Shown: positions 34,568-45,203, counted from the first letter of the stretch. The stretch: 64,000 nt of DNA from Catellatospora bangladeshensis (GCF_016862575.1 NZ_BONF01000005.1:124001-188000); one strand, 5' to 3'. Notes: generated by a model from the sequence alone, not told the origin. Translations and numbers: made by a program.

Positions 34568-35398
34568 TCAGCCCTCCTGCTCAACCGCCGCGGCCGGAGC
34601 CGCGTCGGCGTTGTCCTTGGTGAGCTCCGCGGCGGCCGCACGGCCGGCCTCGGTGCCGGCACCGGTCGTGCCGGTGGCACCCGAACGGCCACGGCGCGGC
34701 CGCTCGGACCGCTCGCCGCCACGGCCTTCACGGCGCTGGCGGCCCGGGGCCTCGGCCGGGGTCTCGCGACCCGGCACGGCGTCACCCTTGTAGATCCAGA
34801 CCTTCACGCCGATGCGGCCGAAGGTGGTACGGGCCTCGAAGAAGCCGTACTCGATGTTGGCGCGCAGCGTGTGCAGCGGCACGCGACCCTCACGGTAGAA
34901 CTCCGTGCGGCTCATCTCAGCGCCGCCGAGACGGCCGGAGACCTGCACCCGGATGCCCTTGACCATGGGGTTCTTCATGGCCGACTGGATCGCCTTGCGC
35001 ATCGCCCGGCGGAACGCCACGCGGCCCGAGAGCTGCTCGGCGATGCCCTGCGAGACCAGCTGAGCGTCCGACTCGGGGTTCTTGACCTCGAGGATGTTCA
35101 GCTGGACCTGCTTCTTGGTGAGCTTCTCCAGCTCGCCGCGCAGGCGCTCGGCCTCCGCACCCTTCCGGCCGATGACGATGCCCGGCCGGGCGGTGTGGAT
35201 GTCGATGCGAACCTTGTCCCGGGTGCGCTCGATCTCGACCTTGGAAATGCCGGCGCGCTCCAGGCCCTTGGCCATCATGCGGCGGATCGCGACGTCCTCG
35301 CCGATGTAGTCCTTGTAGAGCTTGTCCGCGTACCAGCGGGACTTCCAGTCGGTCGAGATGCCGAGCCGGAACCCAATCGGGTGGACTTTCTGACCCAT
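34568..35398 (-). CDS. rpsC: 30S ribosomal protein S3
   Basis: S3 forms the mRNA entry site and has helicase function. The 276-residue protein starts [14 protein letters not shown] and holds the KH motif G-I-V-I-G-R-K-G. Residues from about 215 form a long Arg/Gly then Ala-rich tail, longer than in E. coli but normal for this phylum. The ATG shares one base with the rplV stop (TAATG). Confidence 0.97.
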   Translation of the reverse strand: MGQKVHPIGFRLGISTDWKSRWYADKLYKDYIGEDVAIRRMMAKGLERAGISKVEIERTRDKVRIDIHTARPGIVIGRKGAEAERLRGELEKLTKKQVQLNILEVKNPESDAQLVSQGIAEQLSGRVAFRRAMRKAIQSAMKNPMVKGIRVQVSGRLGGAEMSRTEFYREGRVPLHTLRANIEYGFFEARTTFGRIGVKVWIYKGDAVPGRETPAEAPGRQRREGRGGERSERPRRGRSGATGTTGAGTEAGRAAAAELTKDNADAAPAAAVEQEG

Positions 35399-35871
35399 TA
35401 CTTGGTCTCCTCCTGCTCGGCGGCCTCAACCTCGGGCTTCTCGGCGGCCTTGGCGGCCTTGGCCGGAGTGGCCTTCGCGGCGGCGGTGGCCTTGCGGACC
35501 GGCGCCTTCGGCGCGACTGCCTCCACCTCGACGGTGATGTGGCAGGTGCGCTTGCGGATCCGGTACGCCCGGCCCTGCGCCCGCGGCCGGAACCGCTTCA
35601 GCGTCGGGCCCTCGTCCACGTACGCGGCGCTGACCAGCAGCGCGTCCGGGTCGAGCCGCTCGTTGTTCTCAGCGTTGGCGATGGCGCTGGCCAGCACCTT
35701 GTAGACCGGCTCGCTCGCCGCCTGCGGCGCGAACTGCAGCACCGTCAGTGCCTCCTTCGCGGGCAGACCGCGGACGAGGTTGACCACACGGCGCGCCTTG
35801 CTGGCGGACAGGCGCACGTGGCGGGCGACCGCACGGGCGCCCGGCGCGGCCTGCGCGTCATTCGTAGGCAT
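35398..35871 (-). CDS. rplV: 50S ribosomal protein L22
   Basis: L22 lines the exit tunnel. The conserved part (residues 15-125) has [14 protein letters not shown] and the tunnel loop region [15 protein letters not shown] 30-residue Ala/Lys/Glu tail follows, total 157 residues. It overlaps rpsC by one base. Confidence 0.97.
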   Translation of the reverse strand: MPTNDAQAAPGARAVARHVRLSASKARRVVNLVRGLPAKEALTVLQFAPQAASEPVYKVLASAIANAENNERLDPDALLVSAAYVDEGPTLKRFRPRAQGRAYRIRKRTCHITVEVEAVAPKAPVRKATAAAKATPAKAAKAAEKPEVEAAEQEETK

Positions 35872-35905
35872 CGTGTTTCCCCTAAATCCTTTAAACGGTC
35901 CGCCG

Positions 35906-36187
35906 TCAGCGACGGCGACTCTTCCGGTCGTCCTTCTCGTGACCCTTGAACGTGCGGGTCAGGGCGAACTCGCCGAGCTTGTGCCCGACCATCGCCTCCG
36001 ACACGAAGACCGGGACGTGCTTGCGCCCGTCGTGCACGGCGATCGTGTGACCCAGCATCTCCGGGACGATCGTCGAACGCCGCGACCAGGTCTTGATGAC
36101 GTTCTTGGTGCCCTTCTCGTTCTGCACTTCCACCTTCTTGAGCAGGTGGTCGTCGATGAAGGGGCCCTTCTTCAGGCTGCGAGGCAT
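35906..36187 (-). CDS. rpsS: 30S ribosomal protein S19
   Basis: S19 sits in the small-subunit head beside S13. The 93-residue protein begins [15 protein letters not shown] and contains [13 protein letters not shown]. It follows rplB after 16 bases. Confidence 0.97.
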   Translation of the reverse strand: MPRSLKKGPFIDDHLLKKVEVQNEKGTKNVIKTWSRRSTIVPEMLGHTIAVHDGRKHVPVFVSEAMVGHKLGEFALTRTFKGHEKDDRKSRRR

Positions 36188-36203
36188 CTGTCAGCTCTCC
36201 CTA

Positions 36204-37043
36204 TTACCCGCGCTTGCGGGTGGCGTAGCGGCGGCGGACGATCAGCTTGTCGCTCGCCTGGCCCTTGCGGCGGGTGCGACCCTCGGGCTTGCCCTTCGGG
36301 TTCACCGGGTGACGACCACCAGAGGTCTTACCCTCACCACCACCGTGCGGGTGGTCGACCGGGTTCATCGCGACACCACGGACGGTCGGGCGCTTGCCCT
36401 TCCACCGCATACGGCCGGCCTTACCCCAGTTGATGTTCGACTGCTCGGCGTTGCCGATCTCGCCGACGGTCGCGCGGCAGCGGACGTCGACCTTGCGGAT
36501 CTCACCCGACGGCATACGCAGCGTGGCGTAGTCGTCCTCGCGGCCCAGCAGCTGGATGCCGACGCCGGCCGAGCGGGCCAGCTTGGCGCCGCCGCCCGGA
36601 CGCAGCTCCACGCAGTGCACGGTCGTACCGACCGGGATGTTGCGCAGCGGCAGGTTGTTGCCCGGCTTGATGTCCGCACCCGGACCCGACTCGATCGGGT
36701 CGCCCTGCTTCAGGTCCTTCGGCGCCACGATGTAGCGCTTCTCGCCGTCCACGTAGTGCAGCAGCGCGATGCGGGCGGTGCGGTTGGGGTCGTACTCGAT
36801 GTGCGCGACCTTGGCCGGGATGCCGTCCTTGTCCACCCGCTTGAAGTCGATCAGACGGTACTGACGCTTGTGACCGCCGCCCTGGTGCCGCGTGGTGATG
36901 CGGCCGTGAACGTTACGGCCGCCCTTCTTCGGCAGCGGGACGACGAGCGACTTCTCCGGCGTCGACCGGGTGACCTCGGCGAAGTCGGCGACGCTGGAGC
37001 CACGGCGACCCGGCGTCGTCGGCTTGTACTTACGGATACCCAT
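36204..37043 (-). CDS. rplB: 50S ribosomal protein L2
   Basis: L2 is needed for subunit joining and peptidyl transfer. The 279-residue protein has the N-terminal [13 protein letters not shown], the OB and SH3-like domains, and the catalytically important His region [12 protein letters not shown]. Length is normal. Confidence 0.98.
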   Translation of the reverse strand: MGIRKYKPTTPGRRGSSVADFAEVTRSTPEKSLVVPLPKKGGRNVHGRITTRHQGGGHKRQYRLIDFKRVDKDGIPAKVAHIEYDPNRTARIALLHYVDGEKRYIVAPKDLKQGDPIESGPGADIKPGNNLPLRNIPVGTTVHCVELRPGGGAKLARSAGVGIQLLGREDDYATLRMPSGEIRKVDVRCRATVGEIGNAEQSNINWGKAGRMRWKGKRPTVRGVAMNPVDHPHGGGEGKTSGGRHPVNPKGKPEGRTRRKGQASDKLIVRRRYATRKRG

Positions 37044-37058
37044 TGTCTTCTATACCCC

Positions 37059-37361
37059 TCAGCTCACCGGTCCGCCGAAGGCGTCGATGCGGTCGCCCTC
37101 GGCGAGCTTCACCATCGCGCGCTTCGTCGCCTTGCGCTGACCCCAGCCGGTGCGGGTGCGCTTGCGCTTGCCCTCGCGGTTGAGCGTGTTCACGGTCAGC
37201 ACCCGGACGTTGAAGATCTGCTGAATAGCGATCTTGATCTGGGTCTTGTTCGCGTCCGGGTGCACCAGGAAGGTGTACCAGTTGCGGTTCAGCTCGCCGT
37301 AGCTCTTCTCAGAGACCACCGGAGCGACGATGATGTCGCGCGGGTCGGCAATCGTCGTCAC
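37059..37361 (-). CDS. rplW: 50S ribosomal protein L23
   Basis: L23 is the docking site at the tunnel exit for trigger factor and SRP. The 100-residue protein has [15 protein letters not shown] and [12 protein letters not shown]. Its start overlaps the rplD stop by four bases. Confidence 0.97.
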   Translation of the reverse strand: MTTIADPRDIIVAPVVSEKSYGELNRNWYTFLVHPDANKTQIKIAIQQIFNVRVLTVNTLNREGKRKRTRTGWGQRKATKRAMVKLAEGDRIDAFGGPVS

Positions 37362-38002
37362 TTCGAACCCTCCTCAGCGGGCACGCCCAGGAACTCCTCC
37401 AGCGCCTCGGCGGTGAAGACCACCTCGTCGCTGACGAGCACGTCGTACGTGTTGAGCTGCCCCGCCTCCAGCAGGTGCACCTCCGGCACGTTGCGCAGGC
37501 TCACCCAGTTGATCTCGTCGTTGGCGCCCAGCACGACCAGCACCCGGCGGGCCTCGCCCGCGGTCGCCTTCAGCGTGGCCAGGGCGGCCTTGGTCGACGG
37601 CGTCTCGCCGGCCACGAAGCCGGAGACCACGTGCAGCTTGCCGTTGCGGGCCCGGTCCGACAGGGCACCGCGCAGCGCGGCGGCCTTCATCTTCTTCGGG
37701 GTCCGCTGGCTGTAGTCACGCGGCTGCGGGCCGTGAACGACGCCACCGCCGGCGAACTGCGGCGCGCGGATCGAGCCCTGACGGGCGCGACCGGTGCCCT
37801 TCTGCTTGTACGGCTTCTTGCCGCCACCGGCGACCTCACCGCGGCGCTTCGTCTTGTGCGTGCCCTGGCGCGCGGCGGCCAGCTGGGCCACCACGACCTG
37901 GTGCATGAGCGCGATGTTCGCCTGCACGTCGAAGATGTCGGCGGGCAGCTCGACCGAACCGGCCTTGGCGCCCTCAGCGTTGATCACGTCAACCGTGGTC
38001 AC
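37358..38002 (-). CDS. rplD: 50S ribosomal protein L4
   Basis: L4 reaches into the exit tunnel and in E. coli controls the S10 operon. The 214-residue protein has the loop [21 protein letters not shown] chose the GTG at 38002, which overlaps the rplC stop (GTGA) and matches the family start; longer readings enter rplC. Confidence 0.96.
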   Translation of the reverse strand: MTTVDVINAEGAKAGSVELPADIFDVQANIALMHQVVVAQLAAARQGTHKTKRRGEVAGGGKKPYKQKGTGRARQGSIRAPQFAGGGVVHGPQPRDYSQRTPKKMKAAALRGALSDRARNGKLHVVSGFVAGETPSTKAALATLKATAGEARRVLVVLGANDEINWVSLRNVPEVHLLEAGQLNTYDVLVSDEVVFTAEALEEFLGVPAEEGSK

Positions 38003-38658
38003 TTCGCGGCACCACCCTTCTTCGTCTTCGCGGCGCTGCGCACGAGCACGAGCGCACCCTTCGGGCCCGGGATGGCGCCCTTCACGAGCAGCAGGTTGTT
38101 CTCGACGTCGACAGCGTGCACGGTGAGGCCCGGCGCGGTGTAGCGCACGCCACCCATGCGGCCGGCCATGCGAACGCCCTTGAACACGCGACCCGGCGTG
38201 GCGCACGCGCCGATCGAACCGGGCGAGCGGTGCTTGCGCTCGACGCCGTGGCTGGCCTTGAGGCCGTGGAAGCCGTGGCGCTTCATGACACCGGCAAAGC
38301 CCTTGCCCTTGGTCTTGCCCGTCACGTCGACGGCCTGACCGGCCGCGAACGTGGAGACGGTGACCTCCTGGCCGAGCTCATAGTCGGCGGCGTCAGTGGT
38401 GCGCAGCTCGACGATGTGCCGACGGGGGGCGACGTTCGCCTTGGCGAAGTGGCCCGCCTTGGGCTGGCTCACCTTGCGCGGGTTGATCGCGCCGAAAGCC
38501 AGCTGAACGGCGGTGTAGCCGTCCTTCTCAGTGGTACGAACCTGGGTGACGACGCACGGGCCGGCCTGCACCACGGTCACCGGGACGACCTTGTTGTTGT
38601 CCCAGACCTGAGTCATGCCGAGCTTGGCGCCCAGGATGCCCTTAACTTGCCTGTCCAT
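37999..38658 (-). CDS. rplC: 50S ribosomal protein L3
   Basis: L3 initiates large-subunit assembly near the peptidyl transferase centre. The 219-residue protein has [13 protein letters not shown] and the central extension with H-R-S-P-G-S-I-G-A. Length is normal. It follows rpsJ after 12 bases. Confidence 0.97.
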   Translation of the reverse strand: MDRQVKGILGAKLGMTQVWDNNKVVPVTVVQAGPCVVTQVRTTEKDGYTAVQLAFGAINPRKVSQPKAGHFAKANVAPRRHIVELRTTDAADYELGQEVTVSTFAAGQAVDVTGKTKGKGFAGVMKRHGFHGLKASHGVERKHRSPGSIGACATPGRVFKGVRMAGRMGGVRYTAPGLTVHAVDVENNLLLVKGAIPGPKGALVLVRSAAKTKKGGAAK

Positions 38659-38670
38659 CAGTGTCGGTCC

Positions 38671-38979
38671 CTACAGCTTGATCTCGATGTCGACACCAGC
38701 CGGCAGATCGAGTCGCATGAGCGAGTCGACCGTCTTCGGGGTCGGGTCGATGATGTCGATCAGACGCTTGTGCGTGCGCATCTCGAAGTGCTCGCGCGAG
38801 TCCTTGTACTTGTGCGGCGAACGGATCACGCAGAAACGGTTGATCTCCGTGGGCAGTGGCACCGGCCCTGCGACCTGAGCACCCGTACGGGTCACCGTCT
38901 CGACGATCTTCCGCGCCGAGGAGTCGACCACCTCGTGGTCGTAGGCCTTGAGCCGGATGCGGATCTTCTGTCCCGCCAT
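38671..38979 (-). CDS. rpsJ: 30S ribosomal protein S10
   Basis: S10 is a small-subunit head protein and, with NusB and NusG, a transcription antitermination factor. The 102-residue protein starts [15 protein letters not shown] and contains G-P-V-P-L-P-T-E. It is the first gene of the S10 block, behind a leader of about 250 bases. Confidence 0.97.
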
Positions 38980-39045
38980 GGTGGCTTCTGTTTCCTTCTC
39001 TCAAGCCGCTACCTGCGGCGGCAGACGGTGGGGCCTGCCCCCTGT

Positions 39046-39070
39046 CCGACCCCCGCGGTCGGGCGTGTCG
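39046..39070 (-). promoter_or_regulatory. 25-base element in the rpsJ leader, shared with the rpsL leader
   Basis: The 25 bases at 39046-39070 are identical to 43871-43895. The core can fold as CCGACC-ccgc-GGTCGG. It lies 67 bases before the rpsJ start, inside the leader. A common regulator or RNA structure for both ribosomal operons is an inference. Confidence 0.6.
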
Positions 39071-39236
39071 CGCGCTGAACCAGACTGGGTCCCTATGAAA
39101 AGGTCAACCTTGGCTCAGCGGGCATCACGCCCGATCACAGGAGCTGTGCGCCAGAGGTCCGGAGACCCCCCACGCCACGCGAAACGGCGCACTCACAGAA
39201 ACACACGTGAGCGACCGCTCGCAACGCAACCTGTTC

Positions 39237-39266
39237 ATTATGCCGTATCGAGCACGGCCTTGTGAA
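39237..39266 (-). promoter_or_regulatory. Promoter of the S10 operon
   Basis: TTCACA (39261-39266) and CATAAT (39237-39242) are 18 bases apart on the minus strand; each differs by one base from the sigma-70 consensus. Transcription from here would give a leader of about 250 bases, which contains the shared 25-base element. Confidence 0.7.
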
Positions 39267-39317
39267 ATCAGGGTGCCGGGGCTCACTAAAACAGGCCCGA
39301 CCTGCGTATACGTAAAG

Positions 39318-39349
39318 GTGCGGGCGCCCCGCCCGAGAGCGAGGCGCCC
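39318..39349 (-). terminator. Terminator after tuf
   Basis: A GC-rich hairpin with arms GCGGGCGCC and complement lies just past the tuf stop. On the minus strand it is followed by CACCTTTACG, so it has only a weak T tract. It separates tuf from the S10 promoter. Confidence 0.65.
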
Positions 39350-39356
39350 GCGAAGA

Positions 39357-40550
39357 TCACTTGAGGATCTTGGTGACTCGGCCGGCGCCGACCGTGCGGC
39401 CACCCTCGCGGATCGCGAAGCGGAGGGTCTCCTCCATGGCGATCGGCTGGATGAGCTTCACGTTCATCTCGACGTTGTCGCCGGGCATGACCATCTCGGT
39501 GCCCTCGGGCAGCGTGACGACACCGGTGACGTCGGTGGTCCGGAAGTAGAACTGCGGACGGTAGTTCTGGAAGAACGGGGTGTGGCGGCCGCCCTCCTCC
39601 TTGGAGAGGATGTAGACCGACGCCTCGAACTCCGTGTGCGGGGTGGTCGAGCCGGGCTTGACCACGACCATGCCGCGCTCGACGTCCTCGCGCTTGATGC
39701 CACGCAGCAGCAGACCGACGTTCTCGCCCGCGCGGGCCTCGTCGAGCAGCTTGCGGAACATCTCGATGCCGGTGCAGGTGGTCTTCATCGACTTCTCGCG
39801 GATGCCGACGATCTCGACCTCCTCGTTCGGCTTGAGGATGCCACGCTCGGCACGACCGGTGACGACGGTGCCACGACCGGTGATCGTGAACACGTCCTCG
39901 ATCGGCATGAGGAACGGCTTGTCGACCTCACGCTCGGGCTGCGGGATCGCGGTGTCGACCGCGTCCATCAGGCCCATCAGCGCGTCGGACCACTTGGCGT
40001 CGCCCTCGAGCGCCTTGAGCGCGGAGACCCGGACGACCGGCAGGTCGTCACCCGGGTACTCCTGGCTCGACAGCAGCTCGCGGACCTCGAGCTCGACCAG
40101 GTCCAGCAGCTCCTCGTCGTCGACCATGTCGCTCTTGTTGAGCGCCACGACGATGTACGGAACGCCGACCTGACGGGCCAGCAGCACGTGCTCGCGGGTC
40201 TGCGGCATCGGGCCGTCGGTCGCGGCGACCACCAGGATCGCGCCGTCCATCTGGGCGGCACCGGTGATCATGTTCTTGATGTAGTCAGCGTGACCCGGGC
40301 AGTCGACGTGCGCGTAGTGCCGGTTCTCCGTCTGGTACTCGACGTGCGCGATGGAGATCGTGATACCACGAGCCTTCTCCTCCGGCGCCTTGTCGATCTC
40401 GTCGAACGGGGTGTACGGGTTGAGTGCCGGGAACTTGTCGTGCAGGACCTTAGTGATGGCCGCCGTCAGCGTCGTCTTACCGTGGTCGATGTGACCAATG
40501 GTGCCGATGTTGACGTGCGGCTTAGTCCGCTCGAACTTCGCCTTCGCCAC
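39357..40550 (-). CDS. tuf: Elongation factor Tu
   Basis: EF-Tu delivers aminoacyl-tRNA to the ribosome. The 397-residue GTPase has G-H-I-D-H-G-K-T (P-loop), D-C-P-G-H-A-D-Y (switch II with catalytic His) and N-K-S-D (guanine specificity), then the two beta-barrel domains. The GTG start at 40550 follows AGGAGG by seven bases. It is the only tuf copy in the window and ends the str cluster. Confidence 0.98.
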   Translation of the reverse strand: MAKAKFERTKPHVNIGTIGHIDHGKTTLTAAITKVLHDKFPALNPYTPFDEIDKAPEEKARGITISIAHVEYQTENRHYAHVDCPGHADYIKNMITGAAQMDGAILVVAATDGPMPQTREHVLLARQVGVPYIVVALNKSDMVDDEELLDLVELEVRELLSSQEYPGDDLPVVRVSALKALEGDAKWSDALMGLMDAVDTAIPQPEREVDKPFLMPIEDVFTITGRGTVVTGRAERGILKPNEEVEIVGIREKSMKTTCTGIEMFRKLLDEARAGENVGLLLRGIKREDVERGMVVVKPGSTTPHTEFEASVYILSKEEGGRHTPFFQNYRPQFYFRTTDVTGVVTLPEGTEMVMPGDNVEMNVKLIQPIAMEETLRFAIREGGRTVGAGRVTKILK

Positions 40551-40670
40551 TGGTGTCCTCCTGTGGACTGTTGGTTCGTTCGCCCGACGGCGCCGACTGG
40601 CGCTTAGGACCTTTGCCCGCCGGGTTCGCCGGCGCTTCTTGCCTTTGCTGAGGCCTGTTGAGCTAGGCCG

Positions 40671-40700
40671 TGGTGACGCCGGCCGGGGCCGGCGTCACCA
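40671..40700 (-). terminator. Hairpin between fusA and tuf
   Basis: Arms TGGTGACGCCGGC and complement form a long GC stem seven bases past the fusA stop, without a T tract. It may reduce read-through or stabilise the fusA mRNA; tuf may have its own promoter in the 156-base gap, but none is clear. Confidence 0.5.
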
Positions 40701-40706
40701 CCGCGG

Positions 40707-42803
40707 TCACTCTCCGGTGGCCTTAGCGATGATCTCCTTCGCGACGTTCGCGGGAACCTCGGCGTAGGAGTCGAATACCATGCTGTAGCTGGCCCGGCCC
40801 TGGGTCTTCGACCGGAGGTCGCCGACGTAGCCGAACATCTCCGACAGCGGCACCAGGGCACGGACGACGCGGGCGCCGCTGCGCTCCTCCATCGCCTGGA
40901 TGATGCCACGGCGCGAGTTCAGGTCGCCGATGACGTCACCCATGTTGTCCTCGGGCGTGACGACCTCGACGGCCATCATCGGCTCGAGGATGGCGGGGTC
41001 GGCCTTGCGGGCCGCCTCCTTCAGCGCCATCGAGCCGGCGATCTTGAACGCCATCTCGGACGAGTCGACCTCGTGGTACTTGCCGTCGATCAGCGTCATC
41101 TTGACGCCGACCAGCGGGTACCCGGCCAGCACGCCGTATTGCATCGCGTCCTGGGCGCCGGCGTCGACCGAGGGGATGAACTCCTTCGGGATGCGGCCAC
41201 CCGTGACGGCGTTGACGAACTCGTACTGCGCCGGGGCGTCCAGCGGCAGCGGCTCGAGGCCGATGATGACGCTCGCGTACTGACCCGAGCCACCGGTCTG
41301 CTTCTTGTGGGTGTACTCGAGCTTGTCCACCACGCGGCGGATCGTCTCGCGGTACGCCACCTGCGGCTTGCCGACGTTGGCCTCGACGTTGAACTCGCGC
41401 TTCATGCGGTCGACGAGGATCTCCAGGTGGAGCTCGCCCATGCCGGAGATGACGGTCTGGCCGGTCTCCTCGTCGAGCTTCACGCGGAAGGTCGGGTCCT
41501 CCTCGGCGAGCTTCTGGATCGCGGTGCCCAGCTTCTCCTGGTCGGCCTTCGTCTTCGGCTCGATGGCCACCGAGATGACCGGGTCCGGGAAGGTCATCGA
41601 CTCGAGGATCACCGGGTTCGCCGGGTCCGACAGCGTGTCACCGGTGGTGGTCTGCTTGAGACCCTGCACCGCGATGATGTCGCCGGCGAACGCCTGCGAG
41701 CGCTCCTCACGCTTGTTGGCGTGCATCTGGTAGATCTTCCCGACCCGCTCCTTGCGGTCCTTGGTCGAGTTGATCACCGGCGAGCCCGCGTCCAGCGTGC
41801 CGGAGTAGACCCGCACGTAGGTCAGCTTGCCCAGGTGCTTGTCAGTCTGGATCTTGAACGCCAGGCCGGAGAACGGCTCGGTCGAGTCGGCGTGGCGGGC
41901 GACCGGGGTCTCCCCGTCCATCAGCGTGCCGTCGATGGCCGGGATGTCCAGCGGCGACGGCAGGAAGTCGACGACCGCGTCCAGCATCGGCTGCACGCCC
42001 TTGTTCTTGAACGCGGAGCCGCACACGACCGGGTTCAGCTTGCCGGCGATGGTGGCGCGACGGATCGCGGCCTTGAGCTGCTCGACGGTGAACTCGCCAC
42101 CCTCGAGGTAGCTCTCCATGATCTCGTCGTCGGCCTCGGACAGGGTCTCGAGCAGCTTGGTGCGCCACTCGTCGGCCTGCTCGGCCAGGTTCGCCGGGAT
42201 CTCCTCGACCGCGTAGTCCTCACCCTTCTGGGTCTCGCCGCGCCAGGTCAGCGCGCGCATGCCCAGCAGGTCCACGACGCCGATGTGGTCGCCCTCGAGC
42301 CCGATCGGGATCTGCAGCACCAGCGGGGTCGCGTTGAGGCGCGTGATCATCATGTCCACGCAGCGGAAGAAGTCCGCACCGGTGCGGTCCAGCTTGTTCA
42401 CGAAGCACATACGCGGCACGTTGTACTTGTCGGCCTGGCGCCACACGTTCTCGGTCTGCGGCTCCACACCGGCGACACCGTCGTAGACCGCGACCGCACC
42501 GTCGAGCACGCGCAGCGAACGCTCCACCTCGACGGTGAAGTCGACGTGGCCGGGCGTGTCGATGATCTGGATCGTGTGGCCCTTCCACTCACACTTGGTC
42601 GCAGCGGAGGTGATGGTGATACCACGCTCCTGCTCCTGCTCCATCCAGTCCATGACGGCAGCGCCCTCGTGGACCTCACCGATCTTGTGCGTGATACCGG
42701 TGTAGAACAGGATCCGCTCGGTGGTGGTGGTCTTACCGGCGTCGATGTGCGCCATGATGCCGATGTTGCGGGTCTTGGCGAGGGCGGCGTCTACGGCGGC
42801 CAC
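40707..42803 (-). CDS. fusA: Elongation factor G
   Basis: EF-G moves tRNA and mRNA after peptide transfer and takes part in ribosome recycling. The 698-residue protein has [10 protein letters not shown] (P-loop), D-T-P-G-H-V-D-F and N-K-L-D-R-T, then domains II-V with the conserved tip segment. The start is GTG at 42803. It follows rpsG after 86 bases. Confidence 0.98.
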   Translation of the reverse strand: MAAVDAALAKTRNIGIMAHIDAGKTTTTERILFYTGITHKIGEVHEGAAVMDWMEQEQERGITITSAATKCEWKGHTIQIIDTPGHVDFTVEVERSLRVLDGAVAVYDGVAGVEPQTENVWRQADKYNVPRMCFVNKLDRTGADFFRCVDMMITRLNATPLVLQIPIGLEGDHIGVVDLLGMRALTWRGETQKGEDYAVEEIPANLAEQADEWRTKLLETLSEADDEIMESYLEGGEFTVEQLKAAIRRATIAGKLNPVVCGSAFKNKGVQPMLDAVVDFLPSPLDIPAIDGTLMDGETPVARHADSTEPFSGLAFKIQTDKHLGKLTYVRVYSGTLDAGSPVINSTKDRKERVGKIYQMHANKREERSQAFAGDIIAVQGLKQTTTGDTLSDPANPVILESMTFPDPVISVAIEPKTKADQEKLGTAIQKLAEEDPTFRVKLDEETGQTVISGMGELHLEILVDRMKREFNVEANVGKPQVAYRETIRRVVDKLEYTHKKQTGGSGQYASVIIGLEPLPLDAPAQYEFVNAVTGGRIPKEFIPSVDAGAQDAMQYGVLAGYPLVGVKMTLIDGKYHEVDSSEMAFKIAGSMALKEAARKADPAILEPMMAVEVVTPEDNMGDVIGDLNSRRGIIQAMEERSGARVVRALVPLSEMFGYVGDLRSKTQGRASYSMVFDSYAEVPANVAKEIIAKATGE

Positions 42804-42889
42804 TTCACGATCCTTTCGGTGTGGGACTCAGTCCCGGAAAGTCAAGGGTGTGGAGCCGGCACCGACGAGTCGGACCGGCTCCACGACGT

Positions 42890-43360
42890 TCACCAGCGGT
42901 AGTGCGCGAAGGCCTTGTTCGACTCGGCCATCTTGTGCGTGTCCTCACGCCGCTTGACGGCGGCGCCGAGGCCGTTGCTGGCGTCGAGCAGCTCGTTCAT
43001 GAGGCGCTCGACCATGGTCTTCTCGCGACGGGCGCGGGAGTAGGTCACCAGCCAGCGCAGACCCAGCGTGGTCGCGCGGGCCGGACGGACCTCGACCGGC
43101 ACCTGGTAGGTCGCGCCACCGACACGGCGGCTGCGGACCTCGAGGGTCGGCTTCACGTTGTCCATGGCGCGCTTGAGCGTCACCACCGGGTCGGTGCCGG
43201 TCTTCTCGCGGCAGCCCTCCAGGGCGCCGTACACGACCCGCTCGGCCAGCTGGCGCTTGCCGTTGAGCAGGATCTTGTTGACCAGCTGCGTGACCAGCGG
43301 CGAGCTGTAAACCGGATCGGCGTTCAGCGGCCGACGAGGCGCGGGGCCCTTACGCGGCAT
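42890..43360 (-). CDS. rpsG: 30S ribosomal protein S7
   Basis: S7 nucleates the small-subunit head and in E. coli represses the str operon. The 156-residue protein starts [11 protein letters not shown] and contains [14 protein letters not shown]. Its ATG shares one base with the rpsL stop (TAATG). Confidence 0.97.
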   Translation of the reverse strand: MPRKGPAPRRPLNADPVYSSPLVTQLVNKILLNGKRQLAERVVYGALEGCREKTGTDPVVTLKRAMDNVKPTLEVRSRRVGGATYQVPVEVRPARATTLGLRWLVTYSRARREKTMVERLMNELLDASNGLGAAVKRREDTHKMAESNKAFAHYRW

Positions 43361-43743
43361 TACTTCTTCCCTTCCTTGACCAGCTTCGCGCCGTAGCGGC
43401 TACGTGCCTGCTTGCGGTTGCGGACACCCTGGGTGTCCAGCGAACCACGAATGATCTTGTAGCGCACGCCGGGCAGGTCCTTAACACGACCGCCGCGGAC
43501 GAGCACGATCGAGTGCTCCTGCAGGTTGTGACCGACACCCGGGATGTACGCGGTGACCTCGATCTGGCTGCTCAGCTTGACGCGAGCGACCTTCCGCAGT
43601 GCCGAGTTCGGCTTCTTGGGCGTCGTGGTGTACACACGCGTGCACACACCCCGCCGCTGGGGGCTCCCCTTCAGCGCCGGCGTCTTGGTCTTGCTCGTCT
43701 TCGCCTGGCGGCCCTTACGGACCAGCTGCTGGATAGTGGGCAC
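43360..43743 (-). CDS. rpsL: 30S ribosomal protein S12
   Basis: S12 is part of the decoding centre. The 127-residue protein begins [12 protein letters not shown] at a GTG and keeps lysines at the streptomycin-sensitive positions (T-P-K-K-P-N-S and G-R-V-K-D-L-P). The C-terminus has a few extra residues (K-L-V-K-E-G-K-K). It heads the str operon rpsL-rpsG-fusA-tuf behind a leader of about 290 bases. Confidence 0.97.
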   Translation of the reverse strand: MPTIQQLVRKGRQAKTSKTKTPALKGSPQRRGVCTRVYTTTPKKPNSALRKVARVKLSSQIEVTAYIPGVGHNLQEHSIVLVRGGRVKDLPGVRYKIIRGSLDTQGVRNRKQARSRYGAKLVKEGKK

Positions 43744-43870
43744 CGGGTTTCTCCGCTCCCTTTTGCTTCTCTCCGCGGCTCTTCGCCGTGGAAACTTATG
43801 TGGCCGTTGGCCGCGTATGCGGCCCGAACTGCTGCGATCGGCGCCGTCCCGGAGCGATCCGAGACGTGTC

Positions 43871-43895
43871 CCGACCCCCGCGGTCGGGCGTGTCG
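43871..43895 (-). promoter_or_regulatory. 25-base element in the rpsL leader, shared with the rpsJ leader
   Basis: These 25 bases are identical to 39046-39070. The core can pair as CCGACC with GGTCGG. It lies 128 bases before the rpsL start, between the promoter at 44040-44069 and the gene. Confidence 0.6.
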
Positions 43896-44039
43896 TCCGG
43901 CACACGGGCCCGGCGGCTCGATTTCTCGAGCTGTCGGAGTCTGTCATTGTCGTGGTGCTGCGGTGCCCGACCCTGTGGGTCAAGCTCTCCGCGTCGGCGC
44001 ACGCACGAGGGGCCCGGGCAAGCCCGGGCACGAGGGGAA

Positions 44040-44069
44040 AGAGTACCGAACCGATGGCCCACTGGTCAA
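44040..44069 (-). promoter_or_regulatory. Promoter of the str operon
   Basis: TTGACC (44064-44069) and TACTCT (44040-44045) are 18 bases apart on the minus strand. A second, weaker pair (TTCAAG and TAGACT, also 18 apart) lies at 44166-44195. The gap 43744-44303 otherwise holds no gene. Confidence 0.6.
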
Positions 44070-44303
44070 AACGGGGTACCTGTCACCCGCGCATCGATGC
44101 GCGATTGTGCCGCATGCCGTTCATTCCGTGTTGCCAGCCCGCCGTCGACGCGAACTCCGAACACCAGTCTACCTCGTCGATTCCCACACCTTGAACCGGA
44201 TGCCAGACCGTGAGCCAGCTCTCCCCCGGCCCACCCCGAGACGTCGCCTCGCCCACCGGGTCCGCGCTCCGCAGCCCGGACCTCAGCCCCAGCCGCCACG
44301 CCG

Positions 44304-44368
44304 AAGATCGCGATCTCGTGTCCGAAAGTGCGGTCTCACCATAGGTTCCGACACGAGACAGCGATCTT
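44304..44368. repeat. Family C palindromic repeat, array copy 1
   Basis: The 65-base element begins AAGATCGC and ends GCGATCTT. Inner arms TCTCGTGTC/GACACGAGA pair, and the unpaired centre carries GAAAGTGCGGTCT and ACCATAGG. It is the first of three copies spaced about 105 bases apart. Confidence 0.85.
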
Positions 44369-44408
44369 GCCCCCGGGGTGGCGGAACTGAACCCACGCCG
44401 CCGCGCCC

Positions 44409-44473
44409 AAGATCGCGGGTTCGTGTCACAAAGTGCAGTCTGACCACAGGTTCCGACACGAGACGGCGATCTT
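44409..44473. repeat. Family C palindromic repeat, array copy 2
   Basis: It has the same plan as copy 1, with centre AAAGTGCAGTCTGACCACAG. About 63 bases are identical to copy 3, including the unpaired centre. The 40-base stretch before it differs from the one after it. Confidence 0.85.
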
Positions 44474-44516
44474 GCCCGCGATGCGCCGGAGCCAAGCCCG
44501 CGCCGCCGCCGCAACC

Positions 44517-44581
44517 GAGATCGCGGGTTCGTGTCACAAAGTGCAGTCTGACCACAGGTTCCGACACGAGACGGCGATCTT
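44517..44581. repeat. Family C palindromic repeat, array copy 3
   Basis: It is identical to copy 2 over about 63 bases and lies 108 bases from it. It ends 17 bases from the stop of the membrane-protein gene at 44598, so it may act as that gene's terminator. Confidence 0.85.
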
Positions 44582-44597
44582 CGGCTGGTGCCGGCGG

Positions 44598-45164
44598 TCA
44601 GGCGCCCGCGCTGAGGGCGATCGCGACGATGAGGCCGAACGCGGCCAGCAGGAAGCCCACGGCACCGCACACCAGGCCCGAGATCGCGACGCCCCGGCCG
44701 GTCATGGTGCCCGCGGCGAGCCGGATCTGGCGCATCCCCAGCCAGCCCAGCACGATGCCCGCGGCCCCCAGCAGGATCGCCAGCACCGCGAACGCCCCCG
44801 CGACCAGACCGCCCCAGCCGGGCTCAGCCCCCGTCAGCCCGAAGCACCAGACGGCCAGTGACACCAGCACCGACCCGACCCCGGTCGCCAGCGAGCTGGC
44901 CGCCACACCGGACGCGGTCTTCGGCGCGCCCAGCACGGCCAGCCCGTAGGGCGTCCCCGGCACCGCCTCGACCCGCACCGGCGCCGGGTAGCTCACCGGC
45001 CGCGGCCCCGCCTGCGGCACCTTCGGCCACTGCGGCACCGCCTGCCACTGCGGAGCCGGAGCCTGCTCGGCCGTCGGCGGGACGGTCGGCCGCTGCGGAG
45101 TCGGAGCCTGCTCGCCCGTGGGCGGGACGGTCGGCCACTGCGGCGCGGGAGGCTGCTCAGTCAC
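44598..45164 (-). CDS. DUF4190-like membrane protein with proline-rich N-terminus
   Basis: Residues 1-70 are rich in Pro and Gln with repeated P-T-V-P-P-T units (for example V-P-P-T-G-E-Q-A-P, V-P-P-T-A-E-Q-A-P). They are followed by three hydrophobic segments near 85-108, 115-140 and 160-185. The G-M-R-Q-I-R and G-R-G-V-A-I-S-G-L-V motifs between the last two are typical of DUF4190-like actinobacterial membrane proteins of unknown role. It lies 39 bases after the other small membrane gene and may be read with it. Confidence 0.75.
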   Translation of the reverse strand: MTEQPPAPQWPTVPPTGEQAPTPQRPTVPPTAEQAPAPQWQAVPQWPKVPQAGPRPVSYPAPVRVEAVPGTPYGLAVLGAPKTASGVAASSLATGVGSVLVSLAVWCFGLTGAEPGWGGLVAGAFAVLAILLGAAGIVLGWLGMRQIRLAAGTMTGRGVAISGLVCGAVGFLLAAFGLIVAIALSAGA

Positions 45165-45203
45165 GCCGCCGATCCTGCCACGTCCGCACCATGCGCCGCC
45201 CGC

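Noticed and set aside
44304-44581. A possible short CRISPR array (three repeats with variable spacers)
   Set aside because: Each repeat is a 65-base long palindrome with related copies elsewhere as singles. There are only two spacers, and no cas genes are near.
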